From: Planctomycetota bacterium
GTDB lineage: Bacteria; Planctomycetota; UBA1135; JADKAF01
Assembly (NCBI GenBank): GCA_016719295.1
Contig: JADKAF010000001.1
Location: forward strand, 1,674,001 to 1,738,000
Length of the DNA stretch: 64,000 nucleotides
Reading direction: 5' to 3'
Part shown: positions 31,753 through 41,290 of the stretch, piece by piece
Layout of the letters: each line of letters starts with the position of its first letter
How positions within the stretch are numbered: position 1 is the first letter of the stretch
Translations under genes and position numbers: made by a program
The notes under the pieces: generated by a model
Told to the model about the DNA's origin: nothing
The model's database searches: none
Seen by the model: only the letters and a program-made list of their open reading frames with translations

Positions 31753-33516
31753 ATGTTCGTCCCGCTCTTGCTGCGCCCCCTGTGGAAGGCGCTGCTGGCC
31801 GTGGCCGTGGTCGCGTTGCTCGCGATCCTCGGAGGCCGCGCCGCGCTGGAGCGGATCGAGGAGCGCCAGCTCGCGGAGAGCCTGCCCGCGCGCGCGCAGC
31901 TCGCCGCGCGGGCCTTCGGGCGCTCGATCGATCCGACGAGCACTCCGGAGTTCGCGCGCGCCGAGCTCGCCGAGCTCGCGCGCCGCGGCGTCGTGCATCT
32001 CAGCTGGATCGACGCGCGCGGACACCTGCTCGCCGACTCGAGCCCGGGCGAGATCGAAAGAACGGATCTCCGCGCGCTACCGGAAGTGCGCGCGATCTCG
32101 AGCGGCGCCGCGAGCGGGTTCTCCTTCGATCCGCAGCGCGGCAGCGCCGCGGCGGTCGTCGCGCTGGAGGGCGACGCCGCGCGCGGGTTCCTACGCCTCT
32201 CGCAGCCCTTGCTCGCGCTCGAGCGCCGCAAGAGCGCCCTCACCACCACCGTGCTCGGTGCGTCCGCCGGCCTCGCCCTGCTGCTCGCCGCGCTGCTCGG
32301 GTGGAACGCGCGCCGTCTCGCGCGCGCGATGACGCGTCTGGCCGCGCAAGCCGAGGCCGCCGCCTCCGACGCCGCGCTGCGCCTCGACGTCGATCCGCCG
32401 GAGGAGCTCACCGATCTCGCCGTCGCGCTGCAGCGCGTCGCCACCGGCCTCGGCGGACGGCTCGAAGCGCTCGCGCGCGATCGCAACCAGCTCCGGGCGA
32501 TCCTCGCCAGCATGATCGAAGGCGTGGTCGCCGTGGACCGCCAGGGCATCGTGCTGCACTCGAACGCGGTCGCGGGAGAGATCCTGCGCGTCCCCCCCGC
32601 GCTCGCGCGCGGCCGCCGGCTGCGCGAGACCACGCGCGTGCGCGAGGTCTCGGAGCTGCTCGAGCAGGTCCTCGAGAGCGGTGAAAGCGCCGAGCGCGAG
32701 GCGATCCTGCCCGGCGTGGGCGAGCCGCGCTGCGTACAGCTCCGCGCCTCCGCGCTCGAGGACGCGCGCGGCGTGCGCGCCGGCGCGGTGGTCGTGATCC
32801 ACGACATCACCGCGCTGCGCCACCTCGAGGACCTGCGCCGCGACTTCGTGGCCAACGTCTCGCACGAGCTGAAGACGCCGCTCACCGCGATCCAGGGCTT
32901 CATCGAGACGATCGTCGGCGATCCGGAGATGCCCGAGGATCTGCGCCAGCGCTTCCTGCTGCGCATCCAGGCCCAGTCCGAGCGGCTCTACGCCCTCGTG
33001 CAGGATCTGCTCGCGCTCGCGCGCATCGAGGCGCACGAGCGCGTGCTCGAGCTCGCACCGATCGATCCGCGCGCGACGCTCGAACGCGCGCTCGAATCCG
33101 TGCAGCCGACGGCCGAGGCGCGCGGGGTCGCGCTGCGCGCCGAGATCGAAGCGCCGACGCCGCGCATCGAAGGCGAGGTGGGCGCCCTCGAGCAGATCGC
33201 GACGAACCTGCTCGACAACGCGGTGAAGTACTCGCGCGACTCGGGCCAGGTCGTGCTACGCCTGCGCGGCGAAGGGCGCGAGGTGCTGCTGGAGGTCGAG
33301 GACGACGGCATCGGCATCGAGGAGCGCCATCAGCGGCGCATCTTCGAGCGCTTCTACCGCGTCGACAAAGCGCGCGCGCGCGACGTCGGCGGTACGGGCC
33401 TCGGGCTCGCGATCGTGAAACACCTCGCGCTGGCACTCGGTGGCGAGGTCTCCGTGCGCTCGCAGCTCGGATCCGGCTCGACCTTCACCGTGCGGCTGCA
33501 GCGCGCCTCGAGCTGA
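31753..33516 (+). CDS. phoR: PhoR-type sensor histidine kinase
   Basis: A 587-residue membrane histidine kinase. TM1 (LLAVAVVALLAILGG) and TM2 (TVLGASAGLALLLAALLGW) frame a sensor region of about 140 residues. Then come a HAMP-like linker, a PAS domain (LRAILASMIEGVVAVDRQGIV), the dimerisation/phosphotransfer domain with VSHELKTPLTAIQGFIE (H-box), and the ATPase domain with NLLDNAVKYSRD (N-box), EDDGIGIEERHQRRIFERFYR and GGTGLGLAIVKH (G-boxes). It follows the response regulator and is presumably its partner. Its TGA stop abuts the convergent stop of the TPR gene in the palindrome TGATCA. Confidence 0.88.
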   Translation: MFVPLLLRPLWKALLAVAVVALLAILGGRAALERIEERQLAESLPARAQLAARAFGRSIDPTSTPEFARAELAELARRGVVHLSWIDARGHLLADSSPGEIERTDLRALPEVRAISSGAASGFSFDPQRGSAAAVVALEGDAARGFLRLSQPLLALERRKSALTTTVLGASAGLALLLAALLGWNARRLARAMTRLAAQAEAAASDAALRLDVDPPEELTDLAVALQRVATGLGGRLEALARDRNQLRAILASMIEGVVAVDRQGIVLHSNAVAGEILRVPPALARGRRLRETTRVREVSELLEQVLESGESAEREAILPGVGEPRCVQLRASALEDARGVRAGAVVVIHDITALRHLEDLRRDFVANVSHELKTPLTAIQGFIETIVGDPEMPEDLRQRFLLRIQAQSERLYALVQDLLALARIEAHERVLELAPIDPRATLERALESVQPTAEARGVALRAEIEAPTPRIEGEVGALEQIATNLLDNAVKYSRDSGQVVLRLRGEGREVLLEVEDDGIGIEERHQRRIFERFYRVDKARARDVGGTGLGLAIVKHLALALGGEVSVRSQLGSGSTFTVRLQRASS

Positions 33517-35862
33517 TCAACGCGGCGCGCTCGCGCCGCGTTCGCCGACGAGCCCTTCATCGCGCGCGAGCGCCAGCGCGACGCGGTGGATCTCCTCGTT
33601 CGACAGCCGGTGGAGCTGCTGGACCAGACGAGCGCTTGGATCGAGCGTGGGGAACGATGCGGCGTGCTCGTCGAGATGCGCGATGAAGCGCTCGAGCAAG
33701 ACGCGAAAGCCTCGCGCGTGTGCGCTCGAGCGCCCTTGCATCGCATAGCTCACGATGTGCGATAGCACGAGGTCGGGCTCGTCGGCCGCGGCGAGCGCGC
33801 AGAGCTCCGCGCGCATCTCGAGGCGCGCTTCGACGGCCTCGGCCGAGAAGCCCGCCGCGATGAGGAAGCCCAACATCGCGAAGGGCTTCCTCCCCACCGG
33901 CAGGTACTGCGCCGCATCGGCCAGGTGCGCGCGCTCGTGGATCGAGACGAGCTCGAAGAGCCGCTGGTAGATCGGGCTGGGATCGTCGCGCAGCGCCGCG
34001 CGCAGCGCGAGCTTCTGCCCGACGTGCAGCGGCTCGTCGAGCGCCGTGCGATCCGCGCGATCGCACGGCGGCAACGGAGCCTCGAGTAGCCTCTCGCGAC
34101 GCTCCTTCGTCCCATGCACGCGCCGCAGCTCCTCCACTTCGCTCGCCCAGGCGCGCACGACGTCGAGGTTCACGAAGTAGCCTTCGTGCACCGCGGCGCC
34201 CGCGATGTCCGGGCCCCCGAGCTCCGCGAGCGCCGAGATCTCTCGCGCCTCTCCGACCACCACGTTGCCGCGCAGCGGCCGGCCGAGCAGCTCGCTCTCG
34301 AGGTCGCGGCGGTGGATCTCGCGCATCGCGAAGACATCGACCGGTCCGCCGAGCACCTGCCCGAGGACCGCGAAGCGCCCGAACGCCTCGAGCAAGCGCC
34401 CGAGACCTTGTCCCGGCGCCGTGGGATCGACGCGCGAGGCGAAGACGGAGAGGGACTCGATGCGCGTCGGACCGGGATCGCTGCCCAGGATCTCGACCGC
34501 CGCGCTCTGCAGCTGGGCGAGCACGTCCTCGAGGCGCGTTGGAACTCCGCCGCGCTGCGCGGAGAGGAGCTGAGCGGCCAGCTCGTCCAGCGCCGCTTGG
34601 AAGGCGTCGATCCGCTGCGCGAGCGCGAGCGCTTCCGGAGCGAGGCTCGGATCGAGGAGCTCCGCCCGCGAGGCGACGAGCAGCGCTTCGTCGAGCCAGC
34701 CCGCGTCGCGGTACGCCAGCGCCAGCGCGAGCAGCTCGGCGCCGCGCGGATGGCGCTGTGCGGCGGCGCTGGCTTCGCGCAAGCGCTCCCAACGCGCGCG
34801 GAAGCGCTGCGCGGGATGCTCGAGCAGCCCCGGCGGAACGCCCGCCTCCCAGGCGAGGAACGCCTCCTCGTAGAGGCCGGCGCGGATACGCGCGCGACGC
34901 TGGTCCTCGAAATCGGCGAAGCGCGGCAATCCGGCGGCCGCGGCGCGGCGCCAGCCGAGCAGCGCGGCTTCGTGGCGGCCGCGCGCGGCGGCGACGTGCG
35001 CGCTCAAGCGGTGATACGCGATCGCGATCACTCGCGGCACGGGTCCTTCGCGCAGCGTCTCGCTCGCGCGCACGAGGCCGAGCTCGAGCGCGGCGAGATC
35101 GACGCGGCGATCGTTCGAGCGCAGCCAGTCGAGGAACACTTCGTACACCGCGGGGTCACGCGGATTGGCGCGCAGCGCGCGCAGCGCTTGGCGAAAAGCC
35201 GCATCGCGATCCGCGGCCTCGAGCTCGATCGCGACGAGGCCGAGAGCGAAGCGCACGTCCGCCGGGAATCGCGCGGCGCCGCGCAGCGTGCGCTCGCGCG
35301 CTTCCGCGAGACGTCCCAAGCGCTGCACGATGCCGACGGAGGCGAGCAGGAACTCCGCGTTGTCCGGCTCAGCGCGCAGGGCTTGCTCGACCAGCTCTTC
35401 CGCGCGCTCGAGCTCCGCTTGCCGCAGCGCGGCGATGCCGAGGCCGTAGCCCGCCCAGGCGAGCTCGGGATCGACGCGCAGCGCACGCTCGAACCACGCG
35501 GTCTGCCGCTCCGGATCCTCCTCGAGCCGCCCGCGCAGGTAGAGCCACTCCGCGCGCTCGGGCTCGCGCGCGAGGCGCTCCTCGGCCTCGAGCAGCGCGT
35601 CGTCCTTGCGCAGCATGCGGATCTGCAGCTCCTGCAGCTCGCGCTGCACGAGGATCGCGAGCGGATCGCGTTGCGCCGCGGCGCGGAGCTCGGCCAGGGC
35701 TTCCTCGAAGCGCTCGTCGAGCACGAGCAGGCGCGCGCGCTCGAGAGCGGCGCGCTGCGCCGGAGGGAGCTCGCGCGCGCGCCCGCCGCCGGTGAAGCCG
35801 AAGCTCCCGCAGCCAGCGAGCGCGAGGAGCGCGCTCGCTCCGATCGTGCGTACGGCCTTCAC
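33517..35862 (-). CDS. TPR lipoprotein with C-terminal HExxH motif
   Basis: A 781-residue lipoprotein (signal GASALLALAGC with lipobox Cys near residue 18). Residues 30-350 are TPR-like helical repeats: DERFEEALAELRAAAQRDPL, YLRGRLEEDPERQTAWFERALRVDP, AERAEELVEQALRAEPDNAEF. The C-terminal half is different and includes LVSIHERAHLADAAQYLPVG near residue 640, an HExxH motif with an Asp four residues after the second His, as in zinc metallopeptidases. A later Glu could be the third ligand (AEAVEARLEMRAELC), but the fold is not certain. GTG start overlaps the ribD stop as GTGA, making it the third gene of the miaB-ribD operon. Confidence 0.72.
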   Translation of the reverse strand: MKAVRTIGASALLALAGCGSFGFTGGGRARELPPAQRAALERARLLVLDERFEEALAELRAAAQRDPLAILVQRELQELQIRMLRKDDALLEAEERLAREPERAEWLYLRGRLEEDPERQTAWFERALRVDPELAWAGYGLGIAALRQAELERAEELVEQALRAEPDNAEFLLASVGIVQRLGRLAEARERTLRGAARFPADVRFALGLVAIELEAADRDAAFRQALRALRANPRDPAVYEVFLDWLRSNDRRVDLAALELGLVRASETLREGPVPRVIAIAYHRLSAHVAAARGRHEAALLGWRRAAAAGLPRFADFEDQRRARIRAGLYEEAFLAWEAGVPPGLLEHPAQRFRARWERLREASAAAQRHPRGAELLALALAYRDAGWLDEALLVASRAELLDPSLAPEALALAQRIDAFQAALDELAAQLLSAQRGGVPTRLEDVLAQLQSAAVEILGSDPGPTRIESLSVFASRVDPTAPGQGLGRLLEAFGRFAVLGQVLGGPVDVFAMREIHRRDLESELLGRPLRGNVVVGEAREISALAELGGPDIAGAAVHEGYFVNLDVVRAWASEVEELRRVHGTKERRERLLEAPLPPCDRADRTALDEPLHVGQKLALRAALRDDPSPIYQRLFELVSIHERAHLADAAQYLPVGRKPFAMLGFLIAAGFSAEAVEARLEMRAELCALAAADEPDLVLSHIVSYAMQGRSSAHARGFRVLLERFIAHLDEHAASFPTLDPSARLVQQLHRLSNEEIHRVALALARDEGLVGERGASAPR

Positions 35863-37013
35863 GGGCGCTCTCCTGGCGCGGCGCGACGCAGCGCGCCTTC
35901 GATGCGCAGGTCATCGCCGCAGCGCTCGACCCCGAGCTCCTCGAGCGCGAGCGCCTCGTCCATGCGCAGCCGCAGCGCGCCTTCGAGCGGGCCCGGAGCG
36001 CTCGCGGAGCCGAGGAGCCGCGGCGCGACATAGGCGCACACGCGATCCACGAGCAAGGCGTCGAAGAACGCCGCGGCGAGGCGCGGCCCCGCTTCGACCC
36101 ACAAGCGCCGGATCCCGCGCTGGTGGAGATCGCGCAGCACGGGCTCGAGAGCCACGCCGCGCGTCGCGGCGCGCGGCGCGCAGCGCACGTCGACGCCGCG
36201 CGCGCGCAGCGCGGCCGCGCGCTCGGGCGCCGCGTCGCTCGCCGCGTAGATCGCGGCGCGCTCATCCGCGAGCGCGACGAACGCCGCGGTCGGTGGCGTG
36301 CGGAGATCGGCATCGAGCACGACGCGCCAAGGCGCGGCGCGCGGCAGCGCGCGCGAGAGACGCGCATCGAGGCGGCAGTCATCGGCGAGCAGCGTGCCGA
36401 CGCCGGTGAGCACCGCGTCGGCATAGGCGCGGCGCTCGTGCACATCGGCCCGCGCGGCCTCTCCGGTGATCCAACGGCTGTCGCCGCTCACCGTCGCGAC
36501 CCGCCCGTCCAGCGTCATCGCCCACTTCAGCACGACGTGCGGACGATCGCTCTTCAGCTGCCGGAGGAAGGGCGCGTTCTCGCGCGCGAAGAGCGCGCCG
36601 CCCTCGGGCTCGAGCACGACCTCGACGCCCGCCTGGGCGAGCTGCGCGAGCCCCTCGCCTCGATGCCGCGGATCGGGATCGAGCGCTCCGACGACGACGC
36701 GACGGATCCCGGCCGCGAGGATCGCCGCGGTGCAAGGCGGCGTCTTCTTGCCCGCCGTGGCCGAGCAGGGCTCCAAGCTCACGACGAGCGTGTCCGGCCG
36801 CAGCGGCGCGCCCTTCGAGGCGGCCAGCGCTTCGATCTCCGCGTGCGGTCCGCCGAAGGCGCGATGCGCACCATCGGCGACCCACTGGTCTCCAGCGAGC
36901 AGCACGGCGCCGACCCGCGGGTTCGGCTCGACGGCGCCGCGACCGAGGCGCGCGAGCTCGACGGCGCGCGCGAGCCAGGCGCGCTCGGCCGGCGACGGCT
37001 CGCGATAGCTCAC
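35859..37013 (-). CDS. ribD: Riboflavin biosynthesis protein RibD
   Basis: A 384-residue bifunctional diaminohydroxyphosphoribosylaminopyrimidine deaminase/reductase, second and third steps of riboflavin synthesis. The deaminase domain has the zinc ligands in GGPHAEIEAL (His) and LEPCSATAGKKTPPCTAAIL (two Cys; the insert between them is slightly longer than the common EPCSHxGRTPPC). The reductase domain starts at RPHVVLKWAMTLDGRVATVSGDSRWITG and contains LWVEAGPRLAAAFF. GTG start at 37011-37013 overlaps the miaB stop as GTGA. The Nqr complex upstream in the window needs riboflavin and FMN, but no direct link is shown. Confidence 0.92.
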   Translation of the reverse strand: MSYREPSPAERAWLARAVELARLGRGAVEPNPRVGAVLLAGDQWVADGAHRAFGGPHAEIEALAASKGAPLRPDTLVVSLEPCSATAGKKTPPCTAAILAAGIRRVVVGALDPDPRHRGEGLAQLAQAGVEVVLEPEGGALFARENAPFLRQLKSDRPHVVLKWAMTLDGRVATVSGDSRWITGEAARADVHERRAYADAVLTGVGTLLADDCRLDARLSRALPRAAPWRVVLDADLRTPPTAAFVALADERAAIYAASDAAPERAAALRARGVDVRCAPRAATRGVALEPVLRDLHQRGIRRLWVEAGPRLAAAFFDALLVDRVCAYVAPRLLGSASAPGPLEGALRLRMDEALALEELGVERCGDDLRIEGALRRAAPGERP

Positions 37014-38479
37014 GCGGGGCTGCCTGCGGTCTCGAACACGCGCTCGCCGTAGAGGCCGAACGGCGTGGAGCGCGCGACCTGCACGCGCACGCTCGAGCCG
37101 AGGAGCGCCGCTCGCTGCGCGGCATCGCTCTCCTCGAAGAAGACCTGATGGCCGGAGCGCGTCTGCGCGAGGAGGCGCGTCGGGAAGCGCTCGCTCCGCT
37201 CGCCGACGCGCGCTTCGACGACGCCGCCGACGAAGCTCGCATGGCGCTGCCACGCGACCTCTTCCTGCAGGCGCAGCAGGCGTTGGTTGCGCTCCTTCTT
37301 CACCTCTTCGGGCACGTCGTCGGCGACCTCGAAGGCGGCCGTGTCGGGACGCGGCGAATACTTGAAGACGTAGGAGTGCAGGAAGCCGATCTCGCGGAGC
37401 AGCTGCTCGCTCTGCTCGAAGTCCGCGTCGGTCTCGCCGGGGAAGCCGACGATCCAATCGCTGCAGAGCTCGAGATCGGGCGCCGCCGCGCGCAGCGCCG
37501 CGACGCGCTCGCGATAGCCGCCGCTCGTGTAGCCGCGCTTCATGCGCTTCAGCACGGCATCCGAGCCCGACTGCGCGGGCAGCGGGAAGTAGCGCGAGAG
37601 CTTCGGCTGCTCGGCGAAGGCGCGGATGAGATCGGGGGTCACGTACGCCGGATGCGAGGTGACGAGATGGATCCTCTCCAGCGCCTCGATCTCGCTCAAG
37701 CGATCGATCAAGCCGGCCAGCTTCAGCGCACGCCCGGGGAGGTCGAAGCCGTAGGAGTTCACCGTCTGGCCGAGGAGCGTGACCTCGCGGACGCCTTGGG
37801 CGACGAGCGAGCGCACCTCGCGCAGCAAGTCCTCCGCGGGGCGCGACGCGACGCGGCCGCGCGTCTTCGGCACGATGCAGTAGGTGCAGTTGAGATCGCA
37901 GCCGCGCATCACTGCGACGTAGGCGTGATGCGCGCGAGCCGCCGAGAGCGCCGGCCGCTCCGCGCCCTCGACCGTGGGATCCTCGGCCACCGCGACGCGC
38001 GGGCTCCCCGACAGCCGCACTTCATCGACGAGCTCGGGGAGCTGCGGGAACTCGCGCGTGCCCACCACGAGGTCCACGAGCGGCGCGCGCTTCAAGACCT
38101 TCGCGCCTTCGCGCTGGGCCATGCAGCCCACGACGCCGATCACCAGACCGGGCCGCTCACGCTTCAGCTCCTTCAGAGCGCCCAAGTGCGAATAGACGCG
38201 CTCCTCGGCGTGCTCGCGCACGGAGCAAGTGTTGAAGAGGACGACCGAGGCTTCCTCGGCGCGCTCCGCGACGCGGTAGCCGCGCGCGAGGAAGCGCTCG
38301 AGCACGAGCTCCGAGTCGTACTTGTTCATCTGGCAGCCGAAGGTCACGAGATGGACCGATGGCGCCAAGTCCTCTCCCAAGTCCTGAGGCGGGATCCAGT
38401 CGCTGCGTTCGATGGCGGTCATCGCGAAGTCGCGCGCGCGCCGCTCGGGCGCGCCTTGCGTCTCGGGTTCAGATTGCAT
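37010..38479 (-). CDS. miaB: tRNA-2-methylthio-N6-dimethylallyladenosine synthase
   Basis: A 489-residue methylthiotransferase acting on A37 of tRNAs. The N-terminal UPF0004 domain has its three cluster cysteines in VTFGCQMNKYDSE, FNTCSVREHAEER and VVGCMAQREG. The radical SAM core has MRGCDLNCTYCIVPKTRG (CxxxCxxC), and TRAM-like residues follow at the C-terminus (VEARVGERSERFPTRLLAQTRSG). Family blocks LLGQTVNSYG, PLPAQSGSDAVLKRMKRGYT and DWIVGFPGETDADF are present. The ATG at 38477-38479 is preferred over an upstream start that would read into the 18-bp repeats. First gene of a tight operon with ribD and the TPR lipoprotein. Confidence 0.94.
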   Translation of the reverse strand: MQSEPETQGAPERRARDFAMTAIERSDWIPPQDLGEDLAPSVHLVTFGCQMNKYDSELVLERFLARGYRVAERAEEASVVLFNTCSVREHAEERVYSHLGALKELKRERPGLVIGVVGCMAQREGAKVLKRAPLVDLVVGTREFPQLPELVDEVRLSGSPRVAVAEDPTVEGAERPALSAARAHHAYVAVMRGCDLNCTYCIVPKTRGRVASRPAEDLLREVRSLVAQGVREVTLLGQTVNSYGFDLPGRALKLAGLIDRLSEIEALERIHLVTSHPAYVTPDLIRAFAEQPKLSRYFPLPAQSGSDAVLKRMKRGYTSGGYRERVAALRAAAPDLELCSDWIVGFPGETDADFEQSEQLLREIGFLHSYVFKYSPRPDTAAFEVADDVPEEVKKERNQRLLRLQEEVAWQRHASFVGGVVEARVGERSERFPTRLLAQTRSGHQVFFEESDAAQRAALLGSSVRVQVARSTPFGLYGERVFETAGSPA

Positions 38480-38516
38480 TCTCGGGCCATTCCTCTGCCG
38501 TACGCGTGGCGCCTTC

Positions 38517-38606
38517 GCGAGCACAGTGCCCGCTGCAAGCACAGTGCCCTATGCGAGCACCGTGCCCGAAGCGAGCGCAGTGCCCTACGCGAGCGCAGGC
38601 CCCTAC
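38517..38606. repeat. Five 18-bp tandem repeats upstream of miaB
   Basis: Units close to GCGAGCRCAGTGCCCTAY start at 38517, 38535, 38553, 38571 and 38589, with 2-4 differences among them, followed by a partial AAGGGCACAGG. They occupy the gap between miaB and the convergent-end exported gene and are 38 bp from the miaB start. No coding role is likely; they may affect miaB expression or be simple expansion. Confidence 0.75.
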
Positions 38607-38731
38607 AAGGGCACAGGGTCCGCCCCAGCTCGGAAACGAGCTCGGACCGACCCTGCATTCCCATCCGAGCGGCAGGAGGACCGAGATCCTCTCCGCTCCG
38701 CGCGTCCGCGGCTAGCTCTGGCTCCGGCCTG

Positions 38732-40252
38732 CTAGCCGCCGACCTTCACCGGCTCGACGAGGTCGATGGCCTTCAGGCCCTTGCCGTCGTTCAAGCGCAC
38801 CCAGCGCTGCGAGGAGAGCTCGAAGGGATCGTCGAGGATGGCGTCGCTGCCCTTGCGGCGGAAGCGCGAGGCGATCTCCTCGGCGATGCGGAACAGCTCG
38901 CGCGTGTGGAAGTCGCCCTCGGGCTTGCGGCTCTCGGGATTGAGCCACTCGATCTGATTGCGCGTACCGCCGACGCGGATCTCGAACTCGGTGACGCCCG
39001 GATCGAGCGCGTCGCTGAGGAGCACGATCACGTCGAAGGCACCCGTCGGACCCGAGCGCAGCATCTCGCGGAGCGCTCCTTCCGTCTCGACCAGCGGAGA
39101 GATCGTCTTCGGCAGCGCGAAGAAATCGACGGGCCCGTAGATCGCGCCGTAGCGCTCGACCTCTTGCGCCGCGGCCGCGCGGAACGCGTCGGCGTTGCGG
39201 ATCGGCAGGAGCAAGCGCTGCTGGATCTGCTGCTCGTAGATCCGGCGGCGCGTGGGGTGCAGGTTCGGGTCCTCGAGCTCGCGCAGCAGGCGGTCGTCGA
39301 TGTCGTACGACTTGCGCGTGAAGACGCGCGTCGTCAGCGCCAGGGGGCGCGCCTTGTCGCCGCGGTTCGCGACGCGGAGTCGGACGTACCAGAAGGCGCG
39401 CGTTCGCTCCTGCACGCTGCGGAGGTCCGTCGCGCTCGCCGGCGGCTCGGTGACGAGCACCGAGCGCGGGCGATGCACTTCGACGTCCAGCGTCCACGCG
39501 TCGAGGAAGTCCTGGATCTGCTCGCGGCCCCAGCGCTCCTGCGCGGGCCCGAGGTCGACGCCGCTCACGCCTTCCACGGCGCGGAACTCACCGCCGCCGA
39601 GTTCGAAGGCGCCGTCGGCGTAGCTGCCGCGCGCCACCCAGTCGTGCGGCTGCGCGACCACGCGGCCGTCGGCCGAGCTCAGCTCGTGCTTCAGCCCGCC
39701 AAGCACGAGGTCGTAGCTCGCCGGGAAAGCGAACGCGCGCTTCGGGGCGCCGTCCGCGCCGACCGCGATGACGTCGCGCGCGAGGATGACCACGAGCTTC
39801 GCGTCCGCTCCCTCCTCGAGAGTCGAGCCGGCGCGGTAGAGATCGATCAGCTCTTCGTTGCCCTCCGCGGCGCGGATCGCGGCGATCACCGCGTCCTGCG
39901 CGACGAGGGCCGCCGACGCGCGAGCCGAGGGCAGGTCGCCGTCGAGCGGCAGCACGCGCGCGGTGAGCGCGAGCGGAGCCGGGTCCTTCCCGCTGTTCTC
40001 GACGGTCGCGACGAGGTACGCATACGCGCGCTGGGCCACGACCGCGGAGCCAGCGTCGCTGGGATCGGCGAGCACCGGGAGCGAGAGCATCTTCGGCCCT
40101 TCGACCGAGCAACCGAGCTCCCAGGACTGCTGCGCGAACGCAGGCGCCCCGGCGGCAACGGCCGCGCAGAGGAGAGCGGCACGGCGGGCCGACGCGGGGA
40201 GGAGCAGGAGGCGGCTGGATCGCAGGGCGAGCTGCGAGGCGAAGCGCTGCAT
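38732..40252 (-). CDS. Exported protein, unknown function
   Basis: A 506-residue protein with a cleavable signal (RAALLCAAVAAGAPAFAQ, cleavage after AFA). The mature part is mixed alpha/beta with two similar regions: RAYAYLVATVENSGKDPAPLALTARVLP and FWYVRLRVANRGDKARPLALTTRVFT look like duplicated beta-sandwich modules. No catalytic motif is seen. The start MQRFASQLALRSS at 40250-40252 has GAGGAAC upstream. Probably periplasmic or surface-located. The 252 bp between it and the pilin-like gene upstream contain nothing recognisable. Confidence 0.7.
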   Translation of the reverse strand: MQRFASQLALRSSRLLLLPASARRAALLCAAVAAGAPAFAQQSWELGCSVEGPKMLSLPVLADPSDAGSAVVAQRAYAYLVATVENSGKDPAPLALTARVLPLDGDLPSARASAALVAQDAVIAAIRAAEGNEELIDLYRAGSTLEEGADAKLVVILARDVIAVGADGAPKRAFAFPASYDLVLGGLKHELSSADGRVVAQPHDWVARGSYADGAFELGGGEFRAVEGVSGVDLGPAQERWGREQIQDFLDAWTLDVEVHRPRSVLVTEPPASATDLRSVQERTRAFWYVRLRVANRGDKARPLALTTRVFTRKSYDIDDRLLRELEDPNLHPTRRRIYEQQIQQRLLLPIRNADAFRAAAAQEVERYGAIYGPVDFFALPKTISPLVETEGALREMLRSGPTGAFDVIVLLSDALDPGVTEFEIRVGGTRNQIEWLNPESRKPEGDFHTRELFRIAEEIASRFRRKGSDAILDDPFELSSQRWVRLNDGKGLKAIDLVEPVKVGG

Positions 40253-40504
40253 GGAGTTCCTCGACGGGAGAGATCGGGCCCCGCGGCTCGACGAGAGCTG
40301 GGCCCGAGCGGAGTTCTGCTCGAGAGAGTCTGTCCGGACACGGCTGAGGCGCGAGTCCGCGGCGCACAAAGCGCCGGCGGAGAGATCTGCGGGCCCGGGC
40401 CAAGCCGTTCCGAAGCGCGTGATTTACGGGATGCGGGGGCGGAAATCAAACCCCGCTTCGCGCCGCGGGGCTTCCCGCGACGGCGAGGCACCCGGGCTGA
40501 GGGA

Positions 40505-41290
40505 TCACTGCCGACCCGCGGGGTTGAACACGAGGTTCTTGAACTTGCCGTTGCTGTGCGAGGCGTTCTCGCCGACCAGGAGGAACTTCTCCCAGCCCTG
40601 GGCCCCAGCCAGTTCGGGGATGTCGTCGGGGTTCAGCGTCTCGGTCGAGCCGTCCCCGTAGAGCACGTGAGAGTGACCCTTGTGGTTCATCTGCGGGTCG
40701 CCCTCGCCGCTGAAGCCGGCCATGTCGGGGTCGCCGTCGCAGACGATCGGGGTCTTGCCGGAGAGCAGGTTGTCCCAGCGGCCGCCGCCCTTGGAGAGGT
40801 CGATCACGCGGTAGCTCGAGAAATGCGAGCCGTTCTGGCGGATCTTCTCCCGCACTTCCTTGTTGTTCGGGTCATTCGCCCCGCTCGTGCCCCAGATCTT
40901 CTCCGGGTCGCCGAGCACCTCGCCATCCTCGTCCACCCAGCCCGGCAGGTTCTTCAGGCCCGGGGCGGGGCAGGTCAGCGTCTTCGCCACGGTCTGCGTA
41001 TGCTCCATCGTGTCCTTCTGCCAGAGGTACGCGAGCAGCGCGACGCCGCCCTCGACCGGCGGACCGTGGTTCTTCTGCGCGTCCTGAGTGCGGAGCTGCA
41101 GCAGGTAGCTGTGGATCTTCTTCAGGTTGGCTTGGCAAGCCGTGTCGTTCGCCTGAGCGATGTAGGTCGGGATACCGACGATCAGCGCGGTCGCGAGGAT
41201 CGCGATGATGGTCATCACCGCGAGCAGCTCGATCAGGGTGAAGCCGGCGGAGGAGCTCCGCCTCACCGGCGGGCGAGCGAGGATCTGCAT
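40505..41290 (-). CDS. Prepilin-type cleavage/methylation protein (pseudopilin-like)
   Basis: A 261-residue protein with a type IV prepilin leader: Arg-rich start, then SAG/FTLIELLAVMTIIAILATALIVGIP, where the peptidase would cut after Gly and methylate Phe. The hydrophobic helix is followed by QANDTACQANLKKIHSYLLQL and a C-terminal GHSHVLYGDGST, an H-x-DG-like motif resembling the planctomycetal DUF1559/H-X9-DG pilin-like proteins. It may be exported by a type II-like machinery, whose ATPase gene is present at 51.5-53.3 kb. Confidence 0.85.
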   Translation of the reverse strand: MQILARPPVRRSSSAGFTLIELLAVMTIIAILATALIVGIPTYIAQANDTACQANLKKIHSYLLQLRTQDAQKNHGPPVEGGVALLAYLWQKDTMEHTQTVAKTLTCPAPGLKNLPGWVDEDGEVLGDPEKIWGTSGANDPNNKEVREKIRQNGSHFSSYRVIDLSKGGGRWDNLLSGKTPIVCDGDPDMAGFSGEGDPQMNHKGHSHVLYGDGSTETLNPDDIPELAGAQGWEKFLLVGENASHSNGKFKNLVFNPAGRQ

